DNA of 64,000 nt. It comes from Corbicula japonica. Lineage: Eukaryota > Mollusca > Bivalvia > Venerida > Cyrenidae. The stretch covers positions 17,660,053 to 17,724,052 of the forward strand of contig JAZAYU010000002.1 of assembly GCA_038501625.1 (NCBI GenBank). Direction: 5' to 3'. The notes under the pieces are model-generated. The model did no database searches. It saw only the letters and a list, made by a program, of their open reading frames with translations, and was not told the DNA's origin. Positions 11,232 through 24,124 of the stretch are shown here, in pieces (position 1 is the stretch's first letter; each line of letters begins with the position of its first letter). A program made the translations under genes and the position numbers.

Positions 11232-12935
11232 ATGGAGGACGCTGATTATGGGCGTGTTGAAGTTAAATACTGTCAGCCATGTTTACGGAAGGATACCAGA
11301 AATGAGGCTGCAATTTACTGTGAGGAATGGGGGGAATATCAGTGTAAAGAATGCGAGAAAATACACCAACTCTTCCCTGTTACGTCGAAACATAAGATCG
11401 CGAAAGCGAACGAGGCTATCGACGTGGGACTTAAGTATGATATGAAAGGTTTGGAGCAGTGTAAGGAGCACCATAAACTGCTGGAGTTCTTTTGTGAAGA
11501 TGAAATGATACCTTGTTGTGGGAAATGTATTATCGTTAGTCATCGATCGTGTCGTAATGTTGCCGAGGTCGAAGAAATAGCTGCAAAGAAACCCATAGAC
11601 CTCTCTGCCATTCAACAACAGTTCGATAACGTTGAGGAAAGCGCTACAGGAGCCGTACTTCATATTGAAAAGGCCAGAAATACCTTTTCTAAGGACTCCA
11701 CAAAGGTTGCAAGTGAAATACAAATGATGCAAGACAAGGTTAATGGAATATTCGAAAATTTAAAAGAAACCGTTGCAAAGGATATCTCCGAGTTCCAAAA
11801 TAAAGTTTTCGATGACTTTGATAAAAAGAAGACCGTTTGTGACGGCTACATTTCTGACGTGAAACTAACCAAGGCTGAAATAGAAGCTGTTTCAAAACAC
11901 GGCACTAAAGCTCAGCAGCTCATCATGGCTACTCACCTTAAATCCCAAGTAATTGAACTCAAAAGACAAACCGAAAACGTGCTTGTTGACTTACGGGATA
12001 TTGTTCTGAAATTTGACTTCAATGATTCCCTGCTTTTGTCTCCTGTCCAAAACTCCTTGCCAGGAAATCTAACATTGAGATATGAAAAACCTTCCGCGGT
12101 TGGTCTAAACACTGACCTGAAAGTTAACTGGAAACAACTGAGGTCTCTTGATCTAAAGCAAGGTGAGGGTGATAAAGAAGAACCGTTTTTTAGTGGTATT
12201 GCCCTTTTGCCGGACGGCAGCCTTGTCGCTGTTGATAATCAGACTCAAAAATGTTTAGTATTTAATTCGTGTCTAAAAGTGCTGAAGTCCTTTCAGTTAT
12301 GACAAACACCACAAGACGTGGTAGTTCTGTCTGAAGAAAAAGTTGCAATCACTACTGGTAATAATCGTAAAATTTGAATACAAATCTCTAAAGGTAATGC
12401 AATACGTGCAGTTTGTGAATGCCAGGTATCACATGATTTTGAATCAATAAGTTTGCTAGACGATGACACTCTGCTTGTCGGATCAAACGAAGACAGTCAA
12501 CCTGTTCGAGCTATGTCAGTAAAAGGAGAAGAGAAAGAGATTGACATACAGTTTCGTTTAAAGACTTATCCATTTGATACGTGTAACGTAGCTTTTATCA
12601 GAAGTCGTTATATGGTAGTTTTGTCCGACCGATTAATGCACACAATTTATATGTTCGACCGAGCATCCAGTAAAAGAATCAAGGTCAGGGACGATAAAAT
12701 GATAAAGAAGCCACGTGGTGTGACTGTCGGTCTTAATGACTGTATATTTGTTTGCAGTGCGGACACACACTCTATAGTTCAAATATCTGAAACAGGACAG
12801 ATATTGTCCTCACATGTGCTAAATATGTGTTTTCCACGTTGTGTTAGTATATCCAAGGATAATAAACGAATGGCTGTTTCAAATTCCCAAACTGGTTGTA
12901 GAAAGCTAGTGCTGTATGATGTTGAGATAGTATAA
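11232..12935 (+). pseudogene. B-box/propeller TRIM-like copy 2, disrupted by two in-frame TGA codons
   Basis: The reading frame is kept from the ATG to the final TAA, equivalent to 567 codons, but is interrupted by TGA at 12300-12302 (where copies 1 and 4 have TCA, Ser) and TGA at 12375-12377 (a three-base deletion relative to copy 4). In addition, one zinc ligand of the first B-box (C33 in copy 1) is Trp here. The N-terminal 356 residues, both B-boxes and coiled coil, could still be made as a truncated protein without the propeller. It is very similar to copy 4, which has different lesions, so both decayed after their duplication. Confidence 0.85.
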
Positions 12936-15900
12936 TACTCGCACTGTTATTCAGTGGCATAAAAAGGATCATGAGACGAAACATACGGGACCCAATTCGG
13001 GTGATCTTTGAACTGTCAAACACAAGTTATAACCATGATGTTCAGTTTTGATTTTCTTTCCTGCTTATTTCCAGTGTTTAACAGTACCACAAAACAGTTT
13101 ATTAACGATCTTTTCCTTTACGATATGTATTCGATGACTCGTTTAAATTTAAAAACTCTAAAATGTTAAGGTGATTTAAAAATATAAATATTCATTATTG
13201 TAACTGAAAGCAATAACCTAAATACGAATTTTCTAAATGTTTAACAAATTTATTTGTTTGAAAACAATGCACATTATATATCGTATTTATGAAGCATTAA
13301 TTTACCCGAAAATTTTCAGTTTTGACTCAATATTCTGACTGACATATATAATACAGAGGGTGTAAAACGATGAATGCACAACAATGAACAATAAAGCAAT
13401 TAATTTAAAACAGATAAACACGATCTAAAAAAAATGTGCGTATGGAATATACCATATACCATTGCCTGTCATATAGGCTTAATGGAAAGTACAAATAGAC
13501 GATTTGTGTTTTTTTTATATTTAATAATTTGATGTTTTCTCTATCTGTGTACGTTAAATTTTTATAAGTGTATATCTTTTTCCTATATGAAAATCTGATA
13601 GCTAACTCAGTTCAAAGCCTAGCAGATTTCAAGAGACCTTGTGTGTATAGTTTTTTTCGTTTATCGAAGAAAGAAGTTTGAAACATGTTTTGTATAACAG
13701 CAAAAGGCGTAAGTTGGAATATATATTGCATTCCATTCCCAGTATACTTGTATGCAAAGCAAGGTATCCAGTCAGTACAAGGTATATAAGTTCCATCTAT
13801 CATTGTTTAGTCAAGGTTAGTTTTGTATGACCAAGTATATTTTCAAAAGTATTGTCAAAGTATTGTTAGATATGTTGTTGGTTATCTATTCATGTCATGA
13901 GCTATATAATCGACAGGGGATAGTAAATGTATGTAATGTATGTAATTCAATATTCGCACAACAGTATCCTCTTCTATGTACGTTTAAATATCTTTGATAT
14001 CATTGAATCAGATCTTTCTAGATAGTCAAATAAACTTCTGAATAGAATTGTGCTTATTTAATAACGTGTTAGTTTACTTAACAAAAATACACCGCAGTCT
14101 GAGGGATATAGAATGTGTAATGTTCAAAACGCATAAAATGCATTTAGACATAAAAATAAGATAAAAGAATGGTTTTCTCCTGAATGGAAATACAATTGAC
14201 ATATAAAATGTTGAGAGATATCTGAGAATATAAATCCTGTTTGTCACAGAGACCTCCAGTGGTAAACACCAAGACAGGTGGTTTATAATTTTATTTACAA
14301 AACAATACTTCTCGAGATACTTAAAAAGTAAGAAGTAAAATAGACATATCAGTAATATCTATATTCAGAAAACGATTCCTCTCAAAACAACAAAACTAAA
14401 ATTAGAGAGGAAAAGAGAGCATGTAATTTCATTAGTTTAAAAAGACATTATTTACGAAAGAAGAACCTGATGGTTTTACATATAAGCAACCACGTACACG
14501 TCGCCCTGGTGAAATAACTCCACTTACTACCCTACAATCTTATATGCAAAACCGCATAAACAGTCAACGGGTAATGAAATAGATGAAAAGGGAACTTTGA
14601 AAGCCATCGAACATGACAAATATGAAAATATTGCATGCTCGGTTTGACAGTAATGGAAATGCAAATGATGGTGTGCATATGGCGGTAAACATGGAACCTT
14701 CAATGTGGTATTTTCAGATTAATACCATTCCATGTTCAGCGGCGTATGGTCCCCAGATAAAAGAATGGGTATGCCCTAAAGGAGAAAACAATGGGCGGAA
14801 CTAAACAGAATAGAATTTTGACAGGGGATCTTAGAATATAATCCTGCTATTGTCATTCGCAGATGTAATGGGTATGTTCTCCATGATCTTACTTATCCCT
14901 TAGAATCGGGATTTATACGGCAAGTATAAAAGAAACTGATCGAGCTTTTACGGGTTTTTTTCAAGATTTCCATAAAAACAAGTGACTCTTGCCACCGTCG
15001 TGCAACCAAACAGTGGATGAGTAAACAGGCAAAGCGTTCTAGACTATTCTTTTGGTTGCTATTCTTTAAGAATGTACACGTGTTTTTATTAATTAAGAGG
15101 AATCTTTGATATTGCCTTTCATTTTTGTTTTAATTTATAAATCCTACCTTCGTTATTATTACTGGTTGAAACCATACATATAACAGATGGGCCGAAATTT
15201 TGTGTATTGTGAACAAGCATAGGTATAGAGCTCAACGAATTTCTTTGAAATTGAAAATGATTTTGGTTTTATTTCTTTCTAAGTAAACCAAATGAGTTCC
15301 CAAAGCTATTTAAAACGATTAGCTCTTTTGGTTTCATATTGCTTGTGGTTGTGTTTAGTTTAACCGTAAATGGGCTGTAAAAGCTGCTCTTACGTGTTTG
15401 TAACGGAACATCAAATCTACGCCAAACACTGGTTAATAAAGACCTTGTGAGTGTTTTGTTGCTTTCAGACCGAAAAGTCCTAACACACTCGTTAACGTTT
15501 TCCTTATCTACACTAATGAAATGTAGGTTTTATGTCCTAACGAGTTTTAAGTAAGTATGCTTTTCCTTACTTGGAACTTACACCAATTCACAGACAGCAT
15601 ATAAGAGAAATCACTGCGAATTAGTTCCATCTGCCCACAGACGACGCACCGCAGTGATATTCCCTCCATGCGATGAGATGTGACAACTGGATTACATGCC
15701 TTGGCAAATCACTTGATAAGTTCGTCAGATCACGCATAAGGGTCTCAATATTTATCTTTTATATATGTATAATAAATTTTAAAAGTATTACTTAAAGTTT
15801 CCTTTTATAAGAACTATTATTTGTATTGAACGACTGAAATGAACATGAAAAAACTATAATTAAGCTATGAAAAAAACTAAATTTTCAGAAGTTGCAAAAT

Positions 15901-17311
15901 GTATTTTATAGGATGTAGGGTGGAATTGCGTTGCGTAACGTGACGTGGTGTAGTGTTATATGGAGTGGCTTTTGGGCGATGGGAGTTGGGGTAAAGCGGA
16001 GGATAGCAGATAATGTATTTGTGCAGGGTACGTTGTTTGTGATCGAAAATAAAATGAAAAAATTAAAACTATAGAGACAAACATTTTATTGATAAAGTAG
16101 ATATCAAAATATCATCGCCCTAAACTTTAATATGCGCTGCTCATTTAACAAATATTAAATATTTGTTCAAACTGTATAAAACACTTTCTAAACAAACATT
16201 TCTGAAATTTAATGTAAAAGCCGAATTACTGGAAAAATATTGCGACCTACTTATTAAATTATTGGAGGTGTATACCATTTAAGTCGTGCTGAATAAAACT
16301 TTAACTGAAGTCATACACAGGAGACGTTTGCTTTAAGTTTGATATAAATCGCTTGGCGTACGATAGAACTTAAACTCTATGTGAAAAGGGGGGAATACTT
16401 GATGTATTTTAACTTTGTTATATGGCTTGTTGGAAAATGATGCTGATTATGATAGTGAAGATCCCAAGTCTGAAGCTGCTGCTTTACGTGGTTTCAAAGT
16501 AACAGACCAAGTGTACAAAGCAAGAATGTGGATATGTAAAGTGTTTAAAAATATAATACAAGAAAAAGCTGAAAAATGAATACGTATGTTCAACAAAAGT
16601 TTTGTTTTGTGTAACATCTTTCCTTAAAGAGATGAAAAAATGAACTTTCATGAAAGTATTGCTGGCTAGATTTGACTGTGTATGTTCATGAGCAGTGATG
16701 GAAATGCATATTAGGCCCACTATTCACGCAACATCACTCCGCGTTGAGCGAAATTAATATTTACAAAGATATAAGTATCGTGCTCAATGACATTTCGACA
16801 GTGCCAAGGCGGTAACCCTTCGGGTTCTTATTTTCGTTAGTTGTTTGTAGTGTCTATTTTACAATAGATCATTTTATAACCTATGCTCTTTTTTCCTCTC
16901 TAGTTTTCTGGCTGTGTGGGGAGGCTGTATCTTCTTGATTTGGCCATCCTGCTACGCATATTTCACATTTTAAATGATAACAACACTGACTGAATGTACG
17001 GGTAGATTTTTTCAAAATTATATACGTATCGGAAAGTAATAAAATTAATATAAATATATTGGTAGAGGTCTTCTATGTAAATGTTTCTGTTGGTAAACTA
17101 TTTCCAAAGCGATTATAGATATTGTTCTGCCACTATATAATAGTTATATAGAATTCTTCACTCAGACGTGTTTATGTTTTCGCCCTACCCTACTGTTAAA
17201 TGTTCAATCATTGCTGCTATCAATGATGCCATTTAAAGGGCGTTGAGCACGATACGTATATCTGTTTAAATACTGAGTTGTGCTTATCCGAAGGCTAGGC
17301 GGCATGGGCTT
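12936..17311 (+). other. spacer after B-box copy 2, duplicated flank with repeat relics
   Basis: 12936-13790 matches 28600-29450 (3' flank of copy 4). 14200-15680 matches 25080-26240. 15000-17300 matches 29515-31860 at high identity. The missing counterpart of about 13800-14990 after copy 4 implies a deletion there. Relics of the AAAGCCACCGAACACGAC family lie near 14595-14720 and 16640-16830. No coding frame is supported. Confidence 0.65.
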
Positions 17312-19145
17312 AATTAGCTCACCTGAGCACGAAGTGCTCATGGTGAGCTTTTGTGATCGCCTGATGTCCGTCGTCCGTCGTCCGTCGTCCGTCCGTGCGT
17401 GCGTCGTCAACTTTTTCTTCAACGACTTCTTCTCCTGAACTCCTGGGCCAATCTTGCTGAAACTTGGCAGGAATGTTACCTGCATGAAGCTTTACCAAAA
17501 TTGTTCAAATGGTTCCAGTCCATTTCCTATCTAGGTCACAGAGGTTAAAAATAGATTTTGAACATGAAATTTTAAAAAATCTTCTTCTCTGAAACCGTAA
17601 GGCCTAGAACTTTGATATTTGCTGTGTAGCATCACCTAGTGGTCCTCTACCAAGATTGTTCAAATTATAGCCCTGAGGTCAAAATTGGCCCCGCCCCAGG
17701 GGTCACTTGATTTTACATAGACTTATATAGGAAAAACTATAAAAATCTTCTTGTCTGAAACCACAAGGCCTAGAGCTTAGATATTTGGCATTTAGCATCC
17801 TCTAGTGGAACTCTACAAAGTTTGTTCAAATTATTTCCCTGGGGTCAAAATTGGCCCCGCCTCAGGGGTCACTTCCTTTTGCATAGACTTATATAGGAAA
17901 AACTTCAAAAATCTTCTTGTCTGAAACCACAAGGCCTAGAGCTTAGATATTTGGCATTTAGCACCCTCTAGTGGAACTCTACAAAGTTTGTTCAAATTAT
18001 TTCCCTGGGGTCAAAATTGGCCCCGCACCAGGGGTCAGTTCATTTGACATAGACTTATATAGGAAACACTTTAAAAATCTTCTTGTCTGAAACCACAAGG
18101 CCTAGAGCTTAGATATTTGGCATTTAGCATCCTCTAGTAGAACTCTACAAAGTTTGTTCAAATTATTTCCCTGGGGTCAAAATTGGCCCCGCCCCAGGGG
18201 TCACTTCATTTTGCATAGACTTATATAGGAAAAACTTAAAAAATCTTCTTGTCTGAAACCACAAGGCCTAGAGCTTAGATATTTGGCATTTAGCATCCTC
18301 TAGTGGAACTCTACAAAGTTTGTTCAAATTATTTCCCTGGGGTTAAAATTGGCCCCGCCCCAGGGGTCACTTCATTTTGCATAGACTTTTATAGGAAAAA
18401 CTTAAAAAATCTTCTTGTCTGAAACCACAAGGCCTAGAGCTTAGATATTTGGCATTTATCTAGTGGAACTCTACAAAGATTGTTCAAATTATTTCCCTGG
18501 GGTCAAAATTGGCCCCGCCCCAGGGGTCACTTCATTTGACATAGACTTATATAGGAAAAACTTTAAAAATCTTCTTGTCTGAAACCACAAGACCTAGAGC
18601 TTAGATATTTGGCATTTAGCATCCTCTAGTGGAACTCTACAAAGTTTGTTCAAATTATTTCCCTGGGGTCAAAATTGGCCCCGCTCTAGGGGTCACTTCA
18701 TTTTGCATAGACTTATATAGGAAACACTTTAAAAATCTTCTTGTCTGAAACCACAAGGCATAGAGCTTAGATATTTGGCATTTAGCACCCTCTAGTGGAA
18801 CTCTACAAAGATTGTTCAAATTATTTCCCTGGGTTAAAAATTGGCCCCGCCCCACGGGTCACTTCATTTTACATAGACTTATATAGGAAAAACTTTAAAA
18901 ATCTTCTTGTCTGAAACCACAAGGCCTAGAGCTTAGATATTTGGCATTTAGCATCCTCTAGTAGAACTCTACAAAGATTGTTCAAATTATTTCCCTGGGG
19001 TCAAAATTGGCCCCGCCCCAGGGGTCACTTCATTTTATATAGACTTGTATAGGAAAAACTTTAAAAATCTTCTTGTCTGAAACCACAAGCTGAGAGTACT
19101 TTTGTACTCAGGTGAGCGATATAGGGCCATCATGGCCCTCTTGTT
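17312..19145 (+). mobile_element. Helitron/Helentron-like (bivalve 'pearl'-type) non-autonomous element with tandem core
   Basis: The left end has tagctcacctgagcacgaag and the right end has gtactcaggtgagcgatat, an inverted pair, followed by the terminal hairpin gggccatcatggccc and ctcttgttt. Between them are a gtccgtc-rich stretch and about nine 166-bp units. The paralogous flank of copy 4 near 31850-31865 lacks the element and gives the empty site: ggtttaag there, versus ggctt before and aagattt after the element here. No target duplication is evident, which fits rolling-circle Helentron-like insertion between T residues. It has no coding capacity. The family name is from memory of bivalve elements with about 160-bp cores. 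Confidence 0.7.
17581..19090 (+). repeat. 166-bp tandem core repeat
   Basis: The word cttcttgtctgaaaccacaa (or a close variant) occurs at 17581, 17747, 17913, 18079, 18245, 18411, 18571, 18737, 18903 and 19069. Every interval is 166 except 18411-18571, which is 160 owing to a short deletion. The first unit is the most diverged. Each unit carries ggccccgccccaggggtcac. Confidence 0.95.
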
Positions 19146-19599
19146 TAAGATTTATAGGGAACTCTTTAAAAGAAAATAGAAGCTCGAACTGTTTCTTTTA
19201 TCCCTGTCATCGTCATCTTGCTGAATTGACTCCAGTGTTTCTTGTCACGGAAAGGTCATTTAGTACCTGACCATGCTATTAACTTCTTGTGTTCTATATG
19301 GTTTGTTTTTTGCATGCAACACTGACGAGTTGATGGGTGGGTTGGAGTTATTTCACCAACTTGTTCTTGTTTTTTTCATAAGAGTACCTGTTGGGGCAAG
19401 TGTGAGGTTGGTGCACCCTAATACCTGGTTTAAACCTCAGTGGCAAATTGTTTTGTCACTGACCGTTCCAAGTTGGTAACCCCCGGATTCCAACTTTCGT
19501 TGCGTTGTTTGTGACGTCTTTTTGAAATTGATCATTGTTAATTAATTGATAGAAAATGTAAATAAATGCCCCATCATGACTTCTTCATCATGGCTTTAT
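19146..19599 (+). other. duplicated flank between two insertions
   Basis: Matches 31860-32320 after copy 4 (shared words such as gaagctcgaactgtttctttt and accctaatacctggtttaaa). It is ordinary segmental-duplication sequence isolated by the elements on either side. No gene is seen. Confidence 0.65.
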
Positions 19600-20072
19600 G
19601 GCTAATTACTTGTAAATAGTCCAGCGGATGTTCCTACTCGGGCTAGTCACACAATGGCTGACACTAAATAGTCCCAATTTTTTTGCCTTTTGGGGGCATT
19701 AAATGGCTAGTATGGCCTGAAAGGAACATGTTAAGTAAATGAGATGCTTTTACTGACACACTGATAGCAAATTTATGTTTGGAAATGCAGTATATGAAAA
19801 AAGGCCCTGGTTTTAGGACGGCATATGTAAAACAGTTTTGAAGTTCACACAGAAGTGAAAAAAACAGACCACCGGTTTCAAGGTGTCAAATCTCTGTTAA
19901 TTGATACATGACCCCTACTTTTCTTGCTGGAAATGGACAGTAGAAACAATTAGCTTTAAAAGCATGTCAGTTAGCCCTTATTAAAATGGTACCAGCTATG
20001 ATTGCCAGCCTTTTGAAACATGTCATGTTTACTATAGTTTATATAGGGAAGTCTATTTACAGGTCTTACACC
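19600..20072. repeat. left terminal direct repeat of the 1462-bp element
   Basis: 473 bp, starting ggctaattacttg and ending cttacacc. Followed at once by tataagaa, the left end of the internal part. Confidence 0.8.
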
Positions 20073-20588
20073 TATAAGAAGTACAAGTGGAGGGCAGCAT
20101 TTGAATATTTATATTGTCTCCAATGTTATTTTCCACTAAAATTGTGTGCTGACCAATTTTAAGCAAATTTGAAAGTCAAAAATCAGTATAACTGTGTTAC
20201 AGGAGGCAAACTTAGGTTTTTATTAGGTTTGGGGTAATTTTTAACTGTTTTTGCCTTAAAAATGCCACAATTGATACCCTGTGTGGCCCATTTTGCATGT
20301 GTCAGCTCAAAAAGTGAGTTGCTTTTATTAGTTGAGATGTTTTACTATTATTCATAACCATGTTTTTGAGAAATTTGATGTTTTTCAATTTTTATTAGCA
20401 AGAAATGAATTCTTAGGTTTAGCCGCTTGGCCGCAAACGCGTACCAGAATAGGTGGTGTTGGAAAATTCCTCATATTGAGTTCATTTTTGCTAACTGAAA
20501 GCTGAAACTTGGTAGATATATTGCAAACGTCATATTATTGGATAAAAACAGAAAATATAAGATATTGAAAAACACAAGTTTTCTTATA

Positions 20589-21061
20589 GGCTACTTACTT
20601 GTAAATAGTCCAGCGGATGTTCCTACTCGGGCTAGTCAGACAATGGCTGACACTAAATAGTCCCAATTTTTTTGCCTTTTGGGGGCTTTAAATGGCTAGT
20701 ATGGCCTGAAAGGAACATGTTAAGTAAATGAGATGCTTTTACTGACACACTGATAGCAAATTTATGTTTGGAAATGCAGTAAATGAAAAAAGGCCCTGGT
20801 TTTAGGACGGCATATGTAAAACAGTTTTGAAGTTCACACAGAAGTGAAAAAAACAGACCACGGGTTTCAAGGTGTCAAATCTCTGTTAATTGATACATGA
20901 CCCCTACTTTTCTTGCTGGAAATGGACAGTAGAAACAATTAGCTTTAAAAGCATGTAAGTTAGCCCTTATTAAAATGGTACCAGCTATGATTGCCAGCCT
21001 TTTGAACCATGTCATGTTTACTATAGTTTATATAGGGAAGTCTATTTACAGGTCTTACACC
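20589..21061. repeat. right terminal direct repeat of the 1462-bp element
   Basis: 473 bp, exactly the length of the left copy, with about seven substitutions by eye. Preceded by ttcttata and followed by ttatcgcgtgcaac of the host duplication. Confidence 0.8.
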
Positions 21062-22886
21062 TTATCGCGTGCAACAAGCTCTACATATACAAATATCTAC
21101 AGCAATGTCCTTTTATCACTTAGGTATTTTGCAAAAGTCTTTAACCTGTACCAAACAACAACAACAACAATAATAATAATAATAATATTTTTATTTAAAG
21201 AAGGTAACTTAATTACTTTTTTTCAAAAAGGCCTTCTATAAAATATAACAAATTATAAAACATCAACAATCAATCAAAACACAAGTATACATGAAAAATA
21301 TGCAATAATAACATATTAGAGTAAGGAACACAAACGCCAAATAGGAAAACCAAAAAGCACGCAACAACCATGTAAAACATTCGTACAATTATTCCATAAA
21401 ATTATTCAGGCGATTAATATAAATCACAACACTAGGCTCTATCAATATCGTTTACTGTTTCGATCCTTTTCTCACTTTATTGTTGTTTAATGTTTTGTAC
21501 ACTTAGAATATATTAAATTATTTTCTAATATAACTCTTATTTTCTATATAACTCTTGATAAATTTTTAATAATTTACTTCATTCTTAACATGTCCATATA
21601 AGTCTTGATAAACACATAATGATTTACTTTATTCTAAACATGTCTAAAACTCTTTCTTACATTTACTCCTAATTAATCTAAAACAACGTTTTATTTTGTT
21701 TATGTCTGATGCTTTTACTAACTAATTTAATAAATAAGGGATTTACCAACTGCCACGAATTCGACTGACTGTTAGCAATGTTTTACGTGACACGTGCTGC
21801 AAGGTTTGAAGAAGGATCTCTATCCACTTGCGCTTTTGCAGAACTGCTGCACACAAATTCACCACGTACATGTATTGTGCTTTTATATGAAGAAAATAAT
21901 TATAAAATGTCAGAAAAATTCTCAGGGGCAAGCTTATACATTAAAACCTTTAGTCGAGACAAATTCCGCAAATAACAACATCCTTCTAAAGGACAAAACA
22001 GTGCACAAGGTAAAACATAAAGCATATTGAAGGGAAGTGCCCGATAATAGGTAAAAAAAGTGTTTCATGTGCGTAAAACCAGATCCATTATTTTAGAAAC
22101 ACCAAAAAGCACAAATTGCAAGAAATCTTAGACAATGAAAATGATATCTCTGTTAAAGTTCAACTAATTGTTAAGTGACAAAATCTGGGAAAATTTCCCT
22201 TCCGCCATAGCTCTTATACTTGTAATTGTTCAGTCATAATACATTATTTACATTGTAACTGATTAAATTTATTTTAGGTTAGCAATTTAATTTGCAGCTA
22301 ACAATTCAATTACGTTTACATGAATGAAATAAAGTTCAGTTAAAAACATTAATATAAATGTTACAGTTTATGTTTAAGGTAAACAGTGATTTTCAGACTT
22401 CGGGAAAGGGGTGTTGTGTAACCACTTATTACATGTATCAAGGGACGCAACACTATGTATCATAAACTGTATTTGATTTGAAGAGTTATTGTTCCATTAA
22501 TATATTTTATAATAGTTTTGTTGTTAAAGATCATTATGAGTTGAACGATGTACAATAAGCATACAACCATATCACAAGTTATATATCGCTTGATAGCATA
22601 ATGTCCTATATAAAGATTGTCTTTTTAACAAAAAAAATCATTATTTAATAAACAAATTTAGATTTAATAGCTGGCACTTTTTTTTCTTTTCCAGAGATAT
22701 TGCTTCTGACAGAAAATTATAGAAAATCAAAATAACCATAAACCGGGTATGTACTTTCATTACATTCAGTATATTGATCGGTAAGATTATATATAAACCA
22801 AACCATAATGTACTTCCTCATTCTTAAAAGGTAAAGTTACGAGTGTAAAGATTAAAAGCTACAACTGATAACCCAGTTAGGAGAAA
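21062..22886 (+). other. spacer before B-box copy 3, duplicated flank
   Basis: 21062-21960 matches 32320-32860 in part (cgtgcaacaagctct; tgacacgtgctgcaag). It contains a (CAA)n(TAA)n microsatellite at about 21159-21187. The last 100 bases are close to the upstream region of copy 1. No gene is seen. Confidence 0.6.
22811..22819 (-). promoter_or_regulatory. conserved ETS/PU.1-like site upstream of copy 3
   Basis: TACTTCCTC lies 68 bases before the ATG, nearly the same spacing as in copy 1 (69). As in copy 1, attcttaaaagg follows instead of a good splice acceptor. Confidence 0.25.
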
Positions 22887-24124
22887 ATGGCCGACGCTGT
22901 ACCTGGGCGAGTTGGAGTTATATTTTGTCAGCCATGTTTACGAAACAATGCCAGAAATGTTGCGGATATTTATTGTGAGGACTGTGGGGAATATCAGTGT
23001 GACGAATGCGAGAAAATACATAAACGTTTTCCTGTTATGTCGAGCATAAGATGGTGGAAGCGAACAAGGCTGACCGTATGACATTGAAGTACGACATGAA
23101 AGGTTTGGACCAATGTAAGGAACATCTCAAACTGCTCGAGTTCTTTTGTGAAGACGAAAACGTGCCTTGCTGTGGGAAATGTGCTATTGTTAGTCATAGA
23201 CCATGTCGTAATGTTGTCGAGGTCGAAGAAATGGCGACAATGAAAAAGATAGACTTTTCTGACATTCAACAAGAGTTAGTTAACATTTAGGAAAACGCCA
23301 CAGGAGTCGTACTTCACATTGAAAGTGCCAGAAATACATTTTCTAAAGAATCAACAAAGATGACAAGTGAAATACAATTAATGCAAGACAATGTCAATGC
23401 AATATTCGAAAATTTAAAACAGACCATTGCAAAGGATGTCGCCGAGTTCCAAAAGCAAGTATTTGACGATCTTGATAAAAAGAAGACCGTTTGTGACGGC
23501 ATCATTTCCAACGTGAAACAAACCAAGGCTGAAATAGAAGTTGTTTCAGAGCAAGGCACTCCAGCTCAACAGCTTATAATGGCCACTCACCTTAAATCCC
23601 AAGTTACTGAAATCAAAAGACAAACCGAAAACGTGATTGTTGACTTACGGGATATTGTTCTGAAATTTGACTTTGTTGATTCACTTAAATTGCCTCCTGT
23701 CCAAAACTTCTTGCCAGGAAATCTAACAAAAAGATATGGAATAACTTCTGAAACGGCTGGCGACACCATGGTTGGTCCTAACAATGACCAGAAAGTGAAA
23801 CTGAAGTTACTGAAGTCCGTCGATCTAAAGCAAGGTGACGGAGATAACAGAGAACCGCTTTATAATGGTTTTGACTTTTTGCCAGATGATAGACTTGTCG
23901 TTGTTGATAATAAAAACAATAAATGTTTAGTTTTCAGTCCGAGTCTGGAAAAGCTGAAGTCTTTGCAATAATCGTATAAACAACAAGACTTAGTTGTTTT
24001 ATCAGAAGAGGCAGCGGCAATCACTACTGCCAATTTGCGTAAGATTATCTTAATTAAAATCTCTAAAGTTCATGACATACAAGTCGTTCGTGAATACGAG
24101 GTAGCACCAGTAATATACCAGTAA
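22887..24124 (+). pseudogene. B-box/propeller TRIM-like copy 3, frameshifted and 3'-truncated
   Basis: The ATG and first B-box align with copy 1. One base is missing near 23043 compared with copy 1 (tcgagcataag against tcgaaacataag), shifting the frame. The second B-box and coiled coil follow in the new frame, broken by TAG at 23288-23290 (GAG in copy 1) and TAA at 23969-23971 (TTA in copy 1). Similarity to the propeller stops near 24110, where the sequence jumps to 3' flank equivalent to about 9150 after copy 1. A deletion has thus removed most of the propeller and the 3' end. It groups with copy 1 by its 5' flank. Confidence 0.85.

Larger units (their letters stand above)
19600..21061. mobile_element. 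1462-bp element with 473-bp terminal direct repeats (LTR-like or composite)
   Basis: Two 473-bp direct repeats (19600-20072 and 20589-21061) flank 516 bp. They differ at about seven positions. The element is bounded by ttat on both sides (19596-19599 and 21062-21065), and the paralogous locus at about 32319 has a single ctttatcg, the empty site. Each repeat has imperfect inverted ends (ggctaattacttgtaaatag versus the complement of ctatttacaggtcttacacc). The internal part begins tataagaa and ends ttcttata. No coding frame, primer-binding site or polypurine tract is obvious. It could be a miniature LTR-type element or two inverted-end elements in tandem. Confidence 0.75.

Noticed and set aside
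12300..12377. TGA codons of B-box copy 2 read as selenocysteine
   Set aside because: The aligned residue is Ser in other copies at the first site, the second arises by a deletion, and no selenocysteine context is apparent; copy decay explains both.
17581..19090. CRISPR-like array
   Set aside because: The repeats are contiguous 166-bp units without variable spacers, within a eukaryotic transposon.
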